Source: Gemmatimonadota bacterium
Lineage (GTDB): Bacteria; Gemmatimonadota; Gemmatimonadetes; Longimicrobiales; Gaopeijiaceae
Length of the DNA stretch: 64,000 nt
NCBI GenBank assembly: GCA_029262115.1
Contig: JAJCZZ010000099.1
Coordinates: forward strand, 1 to 64,000
Reading direction: 5' to 3'
In this document: positions 35,245-44,650 of the stretch, in pieces
Numbering within the stretch: position 1 is the first letter of the stretch
Layout of the letters: each line of letters opens with the position of its first letter
Made by a program: the position numbers and the translations under genes
The notes under the pieces: model-generated
Told to the model about the DNA's origin: nothing
The model's database searches: none
Seen by the model: the letters and a program-made list of their open reading frames with translations, nothing else

Positions 35245-36380
35245 AGATCGGTATCACCTGTTATCCCACGTACGGAGGGTCCGGGGCGGTCGCCACGGAG
35301 CTCGGCATCCAGTTGGCCGCGCACGGGCACGAGGTCCACTTCGTCTCGTACGCGCAGCCCTTCCGACTGGGCCACTTCCGCGAGCGGATCTTCTTCCACG
35401 AAGTGGAGATGGAGGACTATCCGCTGTTCGAGCACCCGCCGTACTCGCTGGCCCTGGCGGTGGCGATGCACGACACGGCGCGGCGTGAGAAGCTCGATCT
35501 CATGCATGTGCACTACGCCATCCCCCACGCCACCTCCGCGTGGGTGGCCCGTGAGATGCTCGCGGGCGAACGCGATCTCCCGATCGTGACGACGCTCCAC
35601 GGAACGGACATCACCCTCGTGGGAATGCACCCCTCCTTCCACGCGATCACGGAGTTCTCCATCAAGCGGTCGCAGGGCATCACGGCGGTGTCGGACTTCC
35701 TGAAGGAGGAGACCGTCCGTGACTTCCACGTGCCCGAGAATCGCGTCGAGGTGATCCCCAACTTCGTCGACACGAACATCTGGAAGCCCGGCAAGGAGCC
35801 GTGCCACCGAGCGGCGCTCGCCCCCGGTGGCGAGAAGATCGTCATGCATGTGTCGAACTTCCGGAGCCTCAAGCGCGTCGACCATGTAGTCGAAGTGTTC
35901 GCCCGCATCCGAAAGGCCACGCCGGCGCGCCTCGTCATGATCGGAGACGGGCCCGAACGGCCACGCGCGGCCGCGCTGGCTGCGGAGCTCGGTGTGAAGG
36001 AGCATGTCCTCTTTCTCGGGAAGCACGCGTCCGTCGACGAACTGCTCGCGTGCGCGGACCTGTTCTTGCTTCCCTCCGAGACCGAATCGTTCGGGCTGGC
36101 GGCGTTGGAGGCACAGGCATGCGGTGCTCCCGTGGTGGCCTCGCGGGTCGGGGGACTTCCGGAGGTGGTCGAGCACGGCGTGTCGGGATGGCTCATCGAG
36201 CAGGGAAACATCGACGAGATGGCACGCGCAGGCACGGAACTCCTCTGTGACGACGCGCTTCATGCACGGTTCAGCGAAGCGGGCAGGCGCCTGGCAGTCG
36301 AGCGGTTTTCGGCGCGCACGGTCGTGCCCCGATACGAGGCGTACTACGAGGCCGTCGTGGCCGGAGGAGCGGGTGCGTGA
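35241..36380 (+). CDS. bshA: N-acetyl-alpha-glucosaminyl L-malate synthase BshA
   Basis: This 379-residue GT4 glycosyltransferase begins MKIGITCYPTYGGSGAVATE, the BshA signature. Further motifs are HVHYAIPHATSAW, TLHGTDITLVG, VIPNFVDTNIW and the nucleotide-sugar loop ESFGLAALEAQACGAPVVAS. BshA joins UDP-GlcNAc to L-malate, the first step of bacillithiol synthesis, so this organism likely uses bacillithiol as its low-molecular-weight thiol. The later genes bshB and bshC are not in the window. It overlaps miaA (ATGA) and uppP (GTGA). Confidence 0.93.
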   Translation: MKIGITCYPTYGGSGAVATELGIQLAAHGHEVHFVSYAQPFRLGHFRERIFFHEVEMEDYPLFEHPPYSLALAVAMHDTARREKLDLMHVHYAIPHATSAWVAREMLAGERDLPIVTTLHGTDITLVGMHPSFHAITEFSIKRSQGITAVSDFLKEETVRDFHVPENRVEVIPNFVDTNIWKPGKEPCHRAALAPGGEKIVMHVSNFRSLKRVDHVVEVFARIRKATPARLVMIGDGPERPRAAALAAELGVKEHVLFLGKHASVDELLACADLFLLPSETESFGLAALEAQACGAPVVASRVGGLPEVVEHGVSGWLIEQGNIDEMARAGTELLCDDALHARFSEAGRRLAVERFSARTVVPRYEAYYEAVVAGGAGA

Positions 36381-37159
36381 CTGTTCTTGAAGCGCTGATA
36401 CTGGGTGTGATCCAGGGCGCCACCGAGTTCCTTCCGGTGTCGAGTTCCGGGCATCTCGTGCTCGCGCAGCGGTTTCTGGGCATCGAGATCGAGGGAGTGC
36501 TGTTCGAGGTGGTGGTCCACGTGGGCACCCTGTTATCGGTGATCCTGGTGTATCGCGAGCGCTTGGCAAACCTCATTCGCGGTGTGGTGGGACGGGACCG
36601 CGACGCGTGGCGGTACGTGGGCCTTCTGGTCCTGGCCACGATTCCGGCCACGGTCGTTGGGCTCCTCTGGAAAGACAGCATCGAAGCGCTCTTCGACGAC
36701 CCGGCCGTTCCCGGGTATGCGCTGATCGTGACCGGGCTGATCCTGATCACGGCCAAGTGGGCGGTCGACCAGGGCGAGCGGGAGGAGCCGACCACCGGGT
36801 CCGCACTTCTGATCGGGATGGCGCAGGCCTTTGCGTTGATTCCCGGGATCTCCCGGTCCGGGTCGACGGTGGTCACGGCGCTCTGGCTGAAGATGAACGC
36901 CGAGGACGCGGCCGCCTTTGCATTCCTGATGGCGATTCCGGCCATCGCGGGTGCGGCGGTCCTTCAGATCCCCGACATCGGGGCCGGCACCGCGTTGGGC
37001 GCGGCGCCGTTGCTTGTCGGGGGGGGCGCGTCCGCGATCACCGGCGTCCTGGCCATCCGCACCTTCGTGGCCCTCCTGGCCCGCAAGTCGTTCCACTGGT
37101 TCGCGCCGTACTGCTGGGTGGTCGGAGCAGGCTATCTGGCGTGGCTCTTCCTGGCATGA
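36377..37159 (+). CDS. uppP: Undecaprenyl-diphosphatase UppP
   Basis: This 260-residue membrane enzyme contains both signature loops, QGATEFLPVSSSGHLVLAQ and IPGISRSGSTVV, which form the active site on the periplasmic side. It hydrolyses undecaprenyl diphosphate so the lipid carrier can be reused in peptidoglycan and glycan assembly; it can also give bacitracin resistance. It has seven to eight membrane spans. The start is GTG 36377 inside the bshA stop, and the stop overlaps nadC. Confidence 0.95.
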   Translation: MTVLEALILGVIQGATEFLPVSSSGHLVLAQRFLGIEIEGVLFEVVVHVGTLLSVILVYRERLANLIRGVVGRDRDAWRYVGLLVLATIPATVVGLLWKDSIEALFDDPAVPGYALIVTGLILITAKWAVDQGEREEPTTGSALLIGMAQAFALIPGISRSGSTVVTALWLKMNAEDAAAFAFLMAIPAIAGAAVLQIPDIGAGTALGAAPLLVGGGASAITGVLAIRTFVALLARKSFHWFAPYCWVVGAGYLAWLFLA

Positions 37160-38049
37160 GCGGGACGATCGACCGCGAGCTCCGGGCCCTCGTCGTCCAG
37201 GGCTTCGTGGAAGATCTCGGGCCCGACTCCCGGGACGTCACGACCGAATGGACGATTCCGCCGGACCACCGGAGTCGCGCCGTGATCGTGGCCAAGACGC
37301 CGCTCGTCGTATCAGGGATGGAGGCGGTCCGAGCGGTGTTCCAGCTCGCCGGCGACATTGACATGAGGTTCCGACACACCGACGGCGCTCGCGTCGACGC
37401 CGAGACGGTGCTCGTCGAGCTGGAGGGCCCGACCGGGCACATCTTCCGGTGCGAACGGGTGGTGCTGAACTTCCTGGGTCGGCTCAGCGGGATCGCCACG
37501 CTGACCCGCCGCTTCGTCGACGCGGTTGCGGGCACCGACGCCCGGGTCATCGACACGCGCAAGACCACGCCCGGGTGGAGGGTGCTCGAAAAGGCTGCGG
37601 TACGTCACGGCGGCGGCACGAACCACCGCATGGGTCTGTACGACATGGCGCTGGTCAAGGACAACCACGTCGACGCATGTGGGGGTGTGGCGGCTGCGGC
37701 TCGGGCGGCGCTGGCAGGCTCGCTCGCGAGAGCCGAGGAGACCGGGGAGCTCCGCATCCCGGTCGAGGTCGAGGTGCGGGACCTGGCCGAATTCGACGAG
37801 GTGCTGGGCCTGGGGGTCGATCGGATCCTGCTCGACAACATGCCGCCCCCGACCATGGCCGAAGCGGTCGCGAAGGCGGCGGCCTTCGGCGAGGGTCGTC
37901 CGCTCCTGGAGGCGTCCGGCAACGTGTCGCTCGACACCATCGGGCCGATCGCCCGCGCCGGTGTGGATCTCATCAGCGTCGGCGCGCTCACACACTCCGC
38001 CCCCTCCGCAGACGTCTCCCTCCGGATCGTGGGCGATCGCCCCGGGTGA
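37156..38049 (+). CDS. nadC: Nicotinate-nucleotide diphosphorylase (carboxylating) NadC
   Basis: This 297-residue enzyme makes nicotinate mononucleotide from quinolinate and PRPP in NAD synthesis. It carries GFVEDLGPDSRDVTTEW near the start, the substrate site IDTRKTTPGWRVLEKAAV, HRMGLYDMALVKDNH, and the C-terminal EASGNVSLDTI and GVDLISVGALTHS. The start overlaps the uppP stop (ATGA). The stop codon lies in the first copy of a three-fold imperfect repeat described separately. Confidence 0.95.
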   Translation: MSGTIDRELRALVVQGFVEDLGPDSRDVTTEWTIPPDHRSRAVIVAKTPLVVSGMEAVRAVFQLAGDIDMRFRHTDGARVDAETVLVELEGPTGHIFRCERVVLNFLGRLSGIATLTRRFVDAVAGTDARVIDTRKTTPGWRVLEKAAVRHGGGTNHRMGLYDMALVKDNHVDACGGVAAAARAALAGSLARAEETGELRIPVEVEVRDLAEFDEVLGLGVDRILLDNMPPPTMAEAVAKAAAFGEGRPLLEASGNVSLDTIGPIARAGVDLISVGALTHSAPSADVSLRIVGDRPG

Positions 38050-38114
38050 AGCTGAATCGTCGCCACCGATCGCCCCGCGTGACCCATCTCGTCCTCACCG
38101 ACCGCCCCGCGTGA
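38035..38114. repeat. Three imperfect tandem copies around the nadC-birA junction
   Basis: GATCGCCCCGGGTGA (38035-38049), GATCGCCCCGCGTGA (38068-38082) and GACCGCCCCGCGTGA (38100-38114) recur every 32-33 bases. Similar intervening sequence follows each copy (TGACCCATCTCGTCCTCACC and TGACGCACCTCAC). The first copy holds the nadC stop and the third holds a GTGA that could be a birA start. It looks like duplication of a junction sequence. Confidence 0.7.
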
Positions 38115-38143
38115 CGCACCTCACGCATTGGGAAGGCGTTCCC

Positions 38144-38893
38144 GTGTCCGCTTGGGCCTCCGCTTGGCGGGTGCCGCGCGTGGAAGTCCACGACGTGCTC
38201 TCCTCCACGCAAGATCGCCTTCGCTCGCTCGCGGCGGAGGGCGCGCCGGCCTGGTGCGTCGTGGTGGCGGACGAACAGACCGCCGGGCGCGGTCGGAGCG
38301 GGGCCCGGTGGCGTTCCGATGCCGGGCACGGACTGCTGATGTCGGTGCTCGTGCCGGGTATGCCCGACCGCACTCGCACGCCGGCCGTGACCCTCGCGGT
38401 CGGCCTCGCGGTCGCACGGGCAATCGCAGCGACGGCCGACGCCCAACCCGCCATCAAGTGGCCGAACGACGTATATGTAGAGGGACGCAAGGTCGCGGGT
38501 GTGCTGTGTGAGACCGCCGGGACGAGCCTGATCGTGGGTGTCGGCGTGAACGTGCGTGCTCCGGAGGGAGGATTCGGCTCGGCACTCCACCGGATCGCTG
38601 GAGCCGTCTCCAAAAGGGAGGGGCCGCCCGTCTCGAGGGGCGAACTGGCGGGGGCCGTGCTGGACGAGATGCGTGCTCTTCTGGCGGAGCGCGTGTTGGC
38701 GGGCCCCGCGCTGAACGAACTTCGGAAGCGGGACATGTTGCGAGGGCGTGCGGTGCGGACGCATCGAGGCGTCGGTACGGGCGCGGGCATTGGCGACGAC
38801 GGCGCGCTCCTCGTCGATCTGGATCCAGGCGGCAGGGCAGCCGTGGTCGCGGGCAGTGTGCAGCTCCTCGATGGACACAACCATGGGCAGTGA
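38144..38893 (+). CDS. birA: Biotin-[acetyl-CoA-carboxylase] ligase
   Basis: This 249-residue enzyme attaches biotin to the carboxyl carrier protein of acetyl-CoA carboxylase. Motifs are STQDRLRSLA, the biotinyl-AMP loop GRGRSGARWRSDAGHGLLMS, and KWPNDVYVEGRKVAGVLCE. There is no N-terminal DNA-binding helix-turn-helix, so it is a class I ligase and not a repressor of biotin genes. The GTG at 38144 has GGAAGG seven bases upstream; GTG 38111 in the third tandem repeat is an alternative adding 11 residues. It is followed by coaX. Confidence 0.9.
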   Translation: MSAWASAWRVPRVEVHDVLSSTQDRLRSLAAEGAPAWCVVVADEQTAGRGRSGARWRSDAGHGLLMSVLVPGMPDRTRTPAVTLAVGLAVARAIAATADAQPAIKWPNDVYVEGRKVAGVLCETAGTSLIVGVGVNVRAPEGGFGSALHRIAGAVSKREGPPVSRGELAGAVLDEMRALLAERVLAGPALNELRKRDMLRGRAVRTHRGVGTGAGIGDDGALLVDLDPGGRAAVVAGSVQLLDGHNHGQ

Positions 38894-38900
38894 GGATCGG

Positions 38901-39683
38901 ATGCAACTCGTCGTAGATGTCGGGAATACCGAGACGGTCATCGGCCTGGTCGCCGGCGCCTCCGATCTGGTGGCCAGTTGGCGTGTGAGCTCGGTGGTAC
39001 CAAGAACACAGGACGAGTTGGACGCACTTGTCCGCGTGATGACGGATCGCCACGCTCAGGAGTTGGCGCACGTCGAACGCGCCGTCATTGCGTCGGTCGT
39101 CCCCAGCTCGACGGCCCTCTGGGTAGACACGCTCGCACGGCTGTTGCAGCGGCCCGTCATCACCATTGATCCGGCCACGCCGCTCGGGATCGTCCTCGAC
39201 GTCGACGAGCCTATGACCGTGGGCGCCGATCGAATCGTGAACACGCTGGCGGCTCGCGAGATGTATGGGCGGGACGTCATTGCCGTCGATCTCGGGACCG
39301 CCACCACGTACGATTGCATCAGCGCGGACGGCCACTTCCTCGGCGGGGTCATTGCTCCGGGGCTTTCGGCCGGCCTCGAATGGTTGGGTCGGCGCACCGC
39401 CAAGCTCCCTCGCGTGGAGATGACGCCGCCGGACGCGGTCATCGGGCGTCGGACCGAGGTGTGCATCCAAAGCGGCGTCTTCTGGAGTGCCGTGGACGGG
39501 GTAGACGGTCTCGTTCGCCGGATCAAGGACGAGTGGGGCCGACCGGACGCGCTGGTCGTCGCGACCGGCGGGTACGCGACCGTGCTCGGGCCTCACCTGG
39601 CCACCGTTGACGAGATCGAACCGTTTCTCACGGTGTACGGGCTCGCCATGGCCGGGCGGGTGCTCGCCGACGCCCCACAGTGA
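38901..39683 (+). CDS. coaX: Type III pantothenate kinase CoaX
   Basis: This 260-residue ASKHA-fold kinase catalyses the first step of coenzyme A synthesis. It begins LVVDVGNTETVIGLV, has GADRIVNTLAA and DLGTATTYDCIS, and ends with a glycine-rich ATGGYATVLG. I chose ATG 38901, which gives the usual MQLVVDVGNT start and has GAGG five bases upstream; ATG 38883 would overlap birA. CoaX enzymes need a monovalent cation and resist feedback by CoA. Confidence 0.93.
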   Translation: MQLVVDVGNTETVIGLVAGASDLVASWRVSSVVPRTQDELDALVRVMTDRHAQELAHVERAVIASVVPSSTALWVDTLARLLQRPVITIDPATPLGIVLDVDEPMTVGADRIVNTLAAREMYGRDVIAVDLGTATTYDCISADGHFLGGVIAPGLSAGLEWLGRRTAKLPRVEMTPPDAVIGRRTEVCIQSGVFWSAVDGVDGLVRRIKDEWGRPDALVVATGGYATVLGPHLATVDEIEPFLTVYGLAMAGRVLADAPQ

Positions 39684-39770
39684 CCACGCGGCAGGTCTAC
39701 CAGCGGCGCGGGGCCCGACCCTACATTGCATCGTCCCGAAACCCGTGCTGAAACCGGAGTACGTGCGACC

Positions 39771-40844
39771 ATGACTCTCTCCCCGGTCTTCCGATCTCCC
39801 GCCGCCGTCCGGCTGCTGGAAGAGCGCGGCCTCTGGCGGCGGCTGGCCCCGGACATCGGGGCTCAGGCCGACGCCGTCCGGAGGGTTCATGCCGATCTCC
39901 GGGATGTGATCGGCGCGGATTTCCTCGGAGATGCCGCGTCGGTTCCCGATACGGATGGGCCGGGGGGCGACGAACTGCACTTCCTGCAGGAGTACTTCTT
40001 CCTGATCCTCTTTCGGTCGATCTTTTCCGCGCTCGGCGTCCCGGAGGACAGGCTCGCTCTCTACTGCGAACTGAACTTCTGCATCAAGGGCACGATCACT
40101 GCCGCGGACAATCTCTTCGATGACCAGGCCAAGAGCCTGCTGCCTCTCGCGGACGCCGCGGGCCCCCGCTTCCGATCGATCTTGCAGCTCATGTGTTTCG
40201 AGCGGCTCGTTCGCCGCGCGCTCGATCGCGGCGTGGACGACGGCCTGCTCGACGCATCCCAGCGAGACCAGATCCTGAAGGGGTTGTTGGACCGTATGGC
40301 GTCGATCGGGGCGCTGGAAGGGTCGGAGGAGGGTGGGGTCGACGACATCCCCCCACCCGACGCCATGCTCGAAGGGGTGCACCGGGTTCGCGGGGGTGCG
40401 CTCTTTGCCCTCGCGTTCGTCGCGCCGTCGGTGGTTGAAGGCGATGCCGTGGCCGATCGGATCGGTCGCGCGGAGCCGGCCGTCGCGCGTCTGGGCACCG
40501 CGTTCCAGATCGTCGACGACCTGACCGACTTCGAGTTCGACGTGGGTCGAAAGAGCCACAACCTCCTCGTGAGTCAGGTCTACCATGCGGGCTCAGCCGA
40601 GGAGAAGGCGGCCCTGGAGGGGATGTGGGACGGCCGCGAGGCCGGCTCGGGGGCGGTCGAGGCCCGCTTCGTCGAGTCGGCGCGGGCCGTTCTCGAGCGG
40701 GCCTACGGAGAAGCGCGGGCGTCCTTCCAGTCGCTGGCCGACCTCGGCCACTGGTTCGATCCGGCCATGGCGGACGACGTCGTGCATGCGATCGTGGGCC
40801 TCGACGGTGTCGCGCGCATGGAGGCCATCACGGCCTCGGAGTAG
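39771..40844 (+). CDS. Isoprenoid-synthase-fold protein (polyprenyl synthetase-like)
   Basis: This 357-residue all-helical protein has two aspartate-rich motifs placed as in trans-prenyltransferases. DNLFDD at 113-118 matches DDxxD loosely (first Asp replaced by the pair DN), and DDLTDFEFD at 249-257 is a good second motif. The usual GGKR lysine-arginine pair near the N-terminus is not visible, so chain elongation is doubtful; it may be a diphosphate-binding relative or terpene synthase-like enzyme. GGAG lies about ten bases before the ATG. It is transcribed after coaX with an 87-base gap and ends at a strong hairpin. Confidence 0.65.
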   Translation: MTLSPVFRSPAAVRLLEERGLWRRLAPDIGAQADAVRRVHADLRDVIGADFLGDAASVPDTDGPGGDELHFLQEYFFLILFRSIFSALGVPEDRLALYCELNFCIKGTITAADNLFDDQAKSLLPLADAAGPRFRSILQLMCFERLVRRALDRGVDDGLLDASQRDQILKGLLDRMASIGALEGSEEGGVDDIPPPDAMLEGVHRVRGGALFALAFVAPSVVEGDAVADRIGRAEPAVARLGTAFQIVDDLTDFEFDVGRKSHNLLVSQVYHAGSAEEKAALEGMWDGREAGSGAVEARFVESARAVLERAYGEARASFQSLADLGHWFDPAMADDVVHAIVGLDGVARMEAITASE

Positions 40845-40850
40845 GCTTCG

Positions 40851-40883
40851 CGACGGTCGGTTGGCACGGTCCGCCGACCGTCG
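40851..40883 (+). terminator. Hairpin after the isoprenoid-synthase-like gene
   Basis: CGACGGTCGG (40851-40860) and CCGACCGTCG (40874-40883) form a perfect 10 bp stem just six bases after the stop codon at 40842-40844. There is no U-run, so termination would be Rho-assisted or weak. It separates the housekeeping run from the groESL promoter. The following 60 bases contain imperfect GGGTCC-centred repeats with a period near 22. Confidence 0.6.
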
Positions 40884-41003
40884 CCAGGGTCCGCCCGGCC
40901 CGCCTGCAGGGTCCTCCGGTCCGTCCGCGGGGTCCCCCGGTCTCAAGGTGAATGCCCCCCCGGAATCGCATGCGAGACGCCCTTTTCCGGCCCGCCGCCG
41001 CCC

Positions 41004-41036
41004 TTGACACTCCGCCGCCGTCTGCGACATTTACTT
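41004..41036 (+). promoter_or_regulatory. groESL promoter
   Basis: A perfect -35 hexamer TTGACA lies at 41004-41009. The best -10 candidates are weak: CATTTA 18 bases on, or TTTACT 21 bases on. The CIRCE operator begins at 41043, so a transcript would start at or just before the operator, as in other HrcA-controlled chaperone operons. Confidence 0.55.
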
Positions 41037-41042
41037 CTTGTG

Positions 41043-41069
41043 TTAGCACTCATCTCACGTGAGTGCTGA
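41043..41069. promoter_or_regulatory. CIRCE operator (HrcA binding site)
   Basis: TTAGCACTC, nine bases, then GAGTGCTGA matches the CIRCE consensus TTAGCACTC-N9-GAGTGCTAA with one mismatch in the right arm. It lies 59 bases before groES. HrcA bound here represses groESL until heat shock titrates GroEL away from HrcA. hrcA itself is not in the window. Confidence 0.93.
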
Positions 41070-41127
41070 TTGCAGGAAGATCCGAAGGTTCTCAGCACGT
41101 CAGTTTTCCCAACAGGAGGAAGGCCGG

Positions 41128-41433
41128 ATGTCCAAGAAGAAGGCCGCCCAGATCAAGCCGTTGTCCGACCGCGTGGTCGTCAAGGCGCTCGAAGAGTCGG
41201 AGCAGATGCGGGGTGGGCTGTACATCCCCGATACCGCGAAAGAAAAGCCCTCACAGGGCGAGGTCGTTGCCGTCGGTCCCGGAAAGATCTCGGATGACGG
41301 TACCCGCCTGGACATGGACGTCAGCGTCGGCGACAAGGTGCTGTACGGGAAGTACAGCGGCACCGACGTGACGCTCGATGGTCAGGAGTACCTGATCCTC
41401 CGTGAGTCCGACGTCCTCGCAATCATCCAGTAA
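41128..41433 (+). CDS. groES: Co-chaperonin GroES
   Basis: This 101-residue protein is the heptameric lid of the GroEL chamber. It has [14 protein letters not shown] at the start, the mobile-loop region [17 protein letters not shown], and [14 protein letters not shown] followed by [13 protein letters not shown]. It has a few extra lysines at the N-terminus (MSKKKAAQ). AGGAGGA lies eight bases before the ATG; the open frame upstream is the operator region. CIRCE controls it. Confidence 0.97.
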   Translation: MSKKKAAQIKPLSDRVVVKALEESEQMRGGLYIPDTAKEKPSQGEVVAVGPGKISDDGTRLDMDVSVGDKVLYGKYSGTDVTLDGQEYLILRESDVLAIIQ

Positions 41434-43107
<1,674 letters not shown>

Positions 43108-43168
43108 GGCGACGCCTCAGGCGGTCCCGGTGGTGCGGTCGATCCGTGCCGCCGACGCAGGAAGGGCG

Positions 43169-43196
43169 GGGCCCGGTCACTTCGGTGGCCGGGCCC
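43169..43196 (+). terminator. groESL terminator hairpin
   Basis: GGGCCCGGTCAC and GTGGCCGGGCCC form a 12 bp stem (one G-T pair) capped by the very stable tetraloop TTCG. It lies 61 bases after the groEL stop. The sequence after it (TCGTTCGTG) is only weakly T-rich, so intrinsic termination would depend on stem strength. Confidence 0.7.
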
Positions 43197-43356
43197 TCGT
43201 TCGTGTACGCCCGGCATGTTTGACGGCCTCGCCGACGGTTCGCGGCGGCCGCCCTCCCCGCGGCTCGGAGGCTGCGACCATCGCGTTGGGCGCGCGCACG
43301 CTCTTGCCGTTGCCGGAGGCGCCGCGCACCATGGGGGCTCTCGTTCCGAGGAAGTG

Positions 43357-43797
43357 ATGACGATTCGTGGTAGCAACCGCGCCCTGGCGATCCTCCTGGC
43401 CCGTTCGGTGGTGGGCCTCATGTTCTTCATGGCCGGGGTGTGGAAGGTCTTCACGCTGGGCCCGCTCAACCACGCGCGGGCGCTTTTCGTGGACTCCTAC
43501 GCGGAGACGTTTCTACCCGTCTGGTCGCTGTGGTTGACCGGGGCCCTCGTGCCGTTCGTCGAGCTGATCTTCGGGGGCCTCCTCCTGCTCGGCCTGTTCC
43601 GCCGACCCGCGCTCGCGGCCCTCGGTGGGGTGTTGGTTCTCGTGACGTTCGGGCATCTGGTCCTGGAGCCGTTGTACGCGTTCAACATGCACGTCATGCC
43701 GCGGCTGTCGCTGCTGTTGTTCGTGCTTCTCATGCCAGCTGAGGACGATGCGTTTTCGCTCGACCGGCTGTTGGAGCGGCGGCAAGGGACGGGGTAG
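43357..43797 (+). CDS. DoxX family membrane protein
   Basis: This 146-residue protein has four membrane helices, with the DoxX-like opening ARSVVGLMFFMAGVWKV in the first helix and VELIFGGLLLLGLFRRPAL in the second. DoxX proteins are often linked to thiol or sulphur redox chemistry (for example a complex with SodA and a rhodanese in mycobacteria), though many have no assigned role. I chose ATG 43357, which has GAGGAAG upstream. It stands alone between groEL and the foldback element. Confidence 0.75.
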   Translation: MTIRGSNRALAILLARSVVGLMFFMAGVWKVFTLGPLNHARALFVDSYAETFLPVWSLWLTGALVPFVELIFGGLLLLGLFRRPALAALGGVLVLVTFGHLVLEPLYAFNMHVMPRLSLLLFVLLMPAEDDAFSLDRLLERRQGTG

Positions 43798-44014
43798 TCG
43801 CACTCGGGGCCGCGTGGCCCGTCCTCGACGAAGGACGCCGGAGTGACCCCCGTGGGACGGGACGTGTGGGCGGCGGGCCCCCGGGACCGACGCGCCACTC
43901 CTGGCAGCGCCATACTCCCACAACGCGTGAGCCCGCTGCACGGTTGTCGCTACCGAATGTGGTACCCAACTTGCAGCGCGCTACCTCATCGGTAGCGTGT
44001 GCGCGATCTCGACG

Positions 44015-44179
44015 TAGTGTGGTGTTGCGAAAGTTCGCGAGCCACCGAGAGGGCCGAGGCGCCGGATCCTGGTAGGCGCGACGACGAGGAATAGCAGCGC
44101 TCTTTCGAGGAGGAGCAACGACCCAGGGCCGGATGCATCGGCCCTCGAATGGCCGAGACACTTTCGTAACACCACACTA
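44015..44179. mobile_element. MITE-like foldback element with TA ends
   Basis: The 20-base ends TAGTGTGGTGTTGCGAAAGT (44015-44034) and ACTTTCGTAACACCACACTA (44160-44179) are inverted repeats matching at 19 of 20 positions. Weaker inverted similarity continues inward for about 35 more bases. TA flanks each end, as expected for TA-targeting (IS630/Tc1-type) elements. No protein is encoded. A small perfect hairpin (GCTACC, TCATC, GGTAGC at 43980-43996) lies just upstream. The rest of 43798-44014 holds no gene. Confidence 0.7.
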
Positions 44180-44219
44180 GAGCGTAGCCGGGAGCGAATC
44201 ACCGGTGTAATCCCGGACC

Positions 44220-44247
44220 TTGACCCCTCCGCCGATTAGGCGAAATT
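44220..44247 (+). promoter_or_regulatory. Possible rplU promoter
   Basis: TTGACC (44220-44225) and GAAATT (44242-44247) are spaced by 16 bases and lie about 45 bases before rplU. The -10 match is poor (three of six), so this is tentative. The promoter would lie just downstream of the foldback element. Confidence 0.35.
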
Positions 44248-44292
44248 AACAGGCTCTGCACCGAGAAAAAGACTTTGATCGGGATCGTAGGC

Positions 44293-44610
44293 ATGTACGC
44301 AGTATTCCAGACTGGTGGAAAGCAGTTCCGGGCCGAGCCTGGCACGCGCATCCGTATTCCCACGCTCCAGGCGGAGCCGGGGGATACGGTCACGTTCGAT
44401 GATGTCCTGCTCGCGACCGATAGCGATGACAAGGTCCAGGTCGGCACGCCGGTCCTCGACGGGGCGTCCGTGACGGCCGAGGTTCTGCGCCATGGGCGCG
44501 GGAAGAAGGTCATCGTGTTCAAGCGCAAGCGCCGGAAGGGGTACCGCAAGAAGCAGGGACACCGACAGAACTTCACCGAGGTCCGCATCGACGGCGTCGA
44601 GCTCGGCTGA
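44293..44610 (+). CDS. rplU: 50S ribosomal protein L21
   Basis: This 105-residue protein is L21: it starts MYAVFQTGGKQFRAEPG and contains the strongly basic FKRKRRKGYRKKQGHRQNFT near the C-terminus, which binds 23S rRNA. The start was set at ATG 44293 because L21 proteins begin MYA. rpmA follows after 40 bases, the usual rplU-rpmA order; obgE, which often follows, is not next here. Confidence 0.96.
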   Translation: MYAVFQTGGKQFRAEPGTRIRIPTLQAEPGDTVTFDDVLLATDSDDKVQVGTPVLDGASVTAEVLRHGRGKKVIVFKRKRRKGYRKKQGHRQNFTEVRIDGVELG

Positions 44611-44650
44611 GCTCGAATCACATCGATCCGAACCCTACGGGGACTAGACG

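Noticed and set aside
38454-40586. 710-codon minus-strand frame across birA, coaX and the synthase-like gene
   Set aside because: It spans three well-supported plus-strand genes and has no motif; it is a by-product of GC-rich codon use.
40886-40950. GGGTCC-centred short repeats before groES
   Set aside because: Only three loose copies with a period near 22; not convincing as a CRISPR or a regulatory array.
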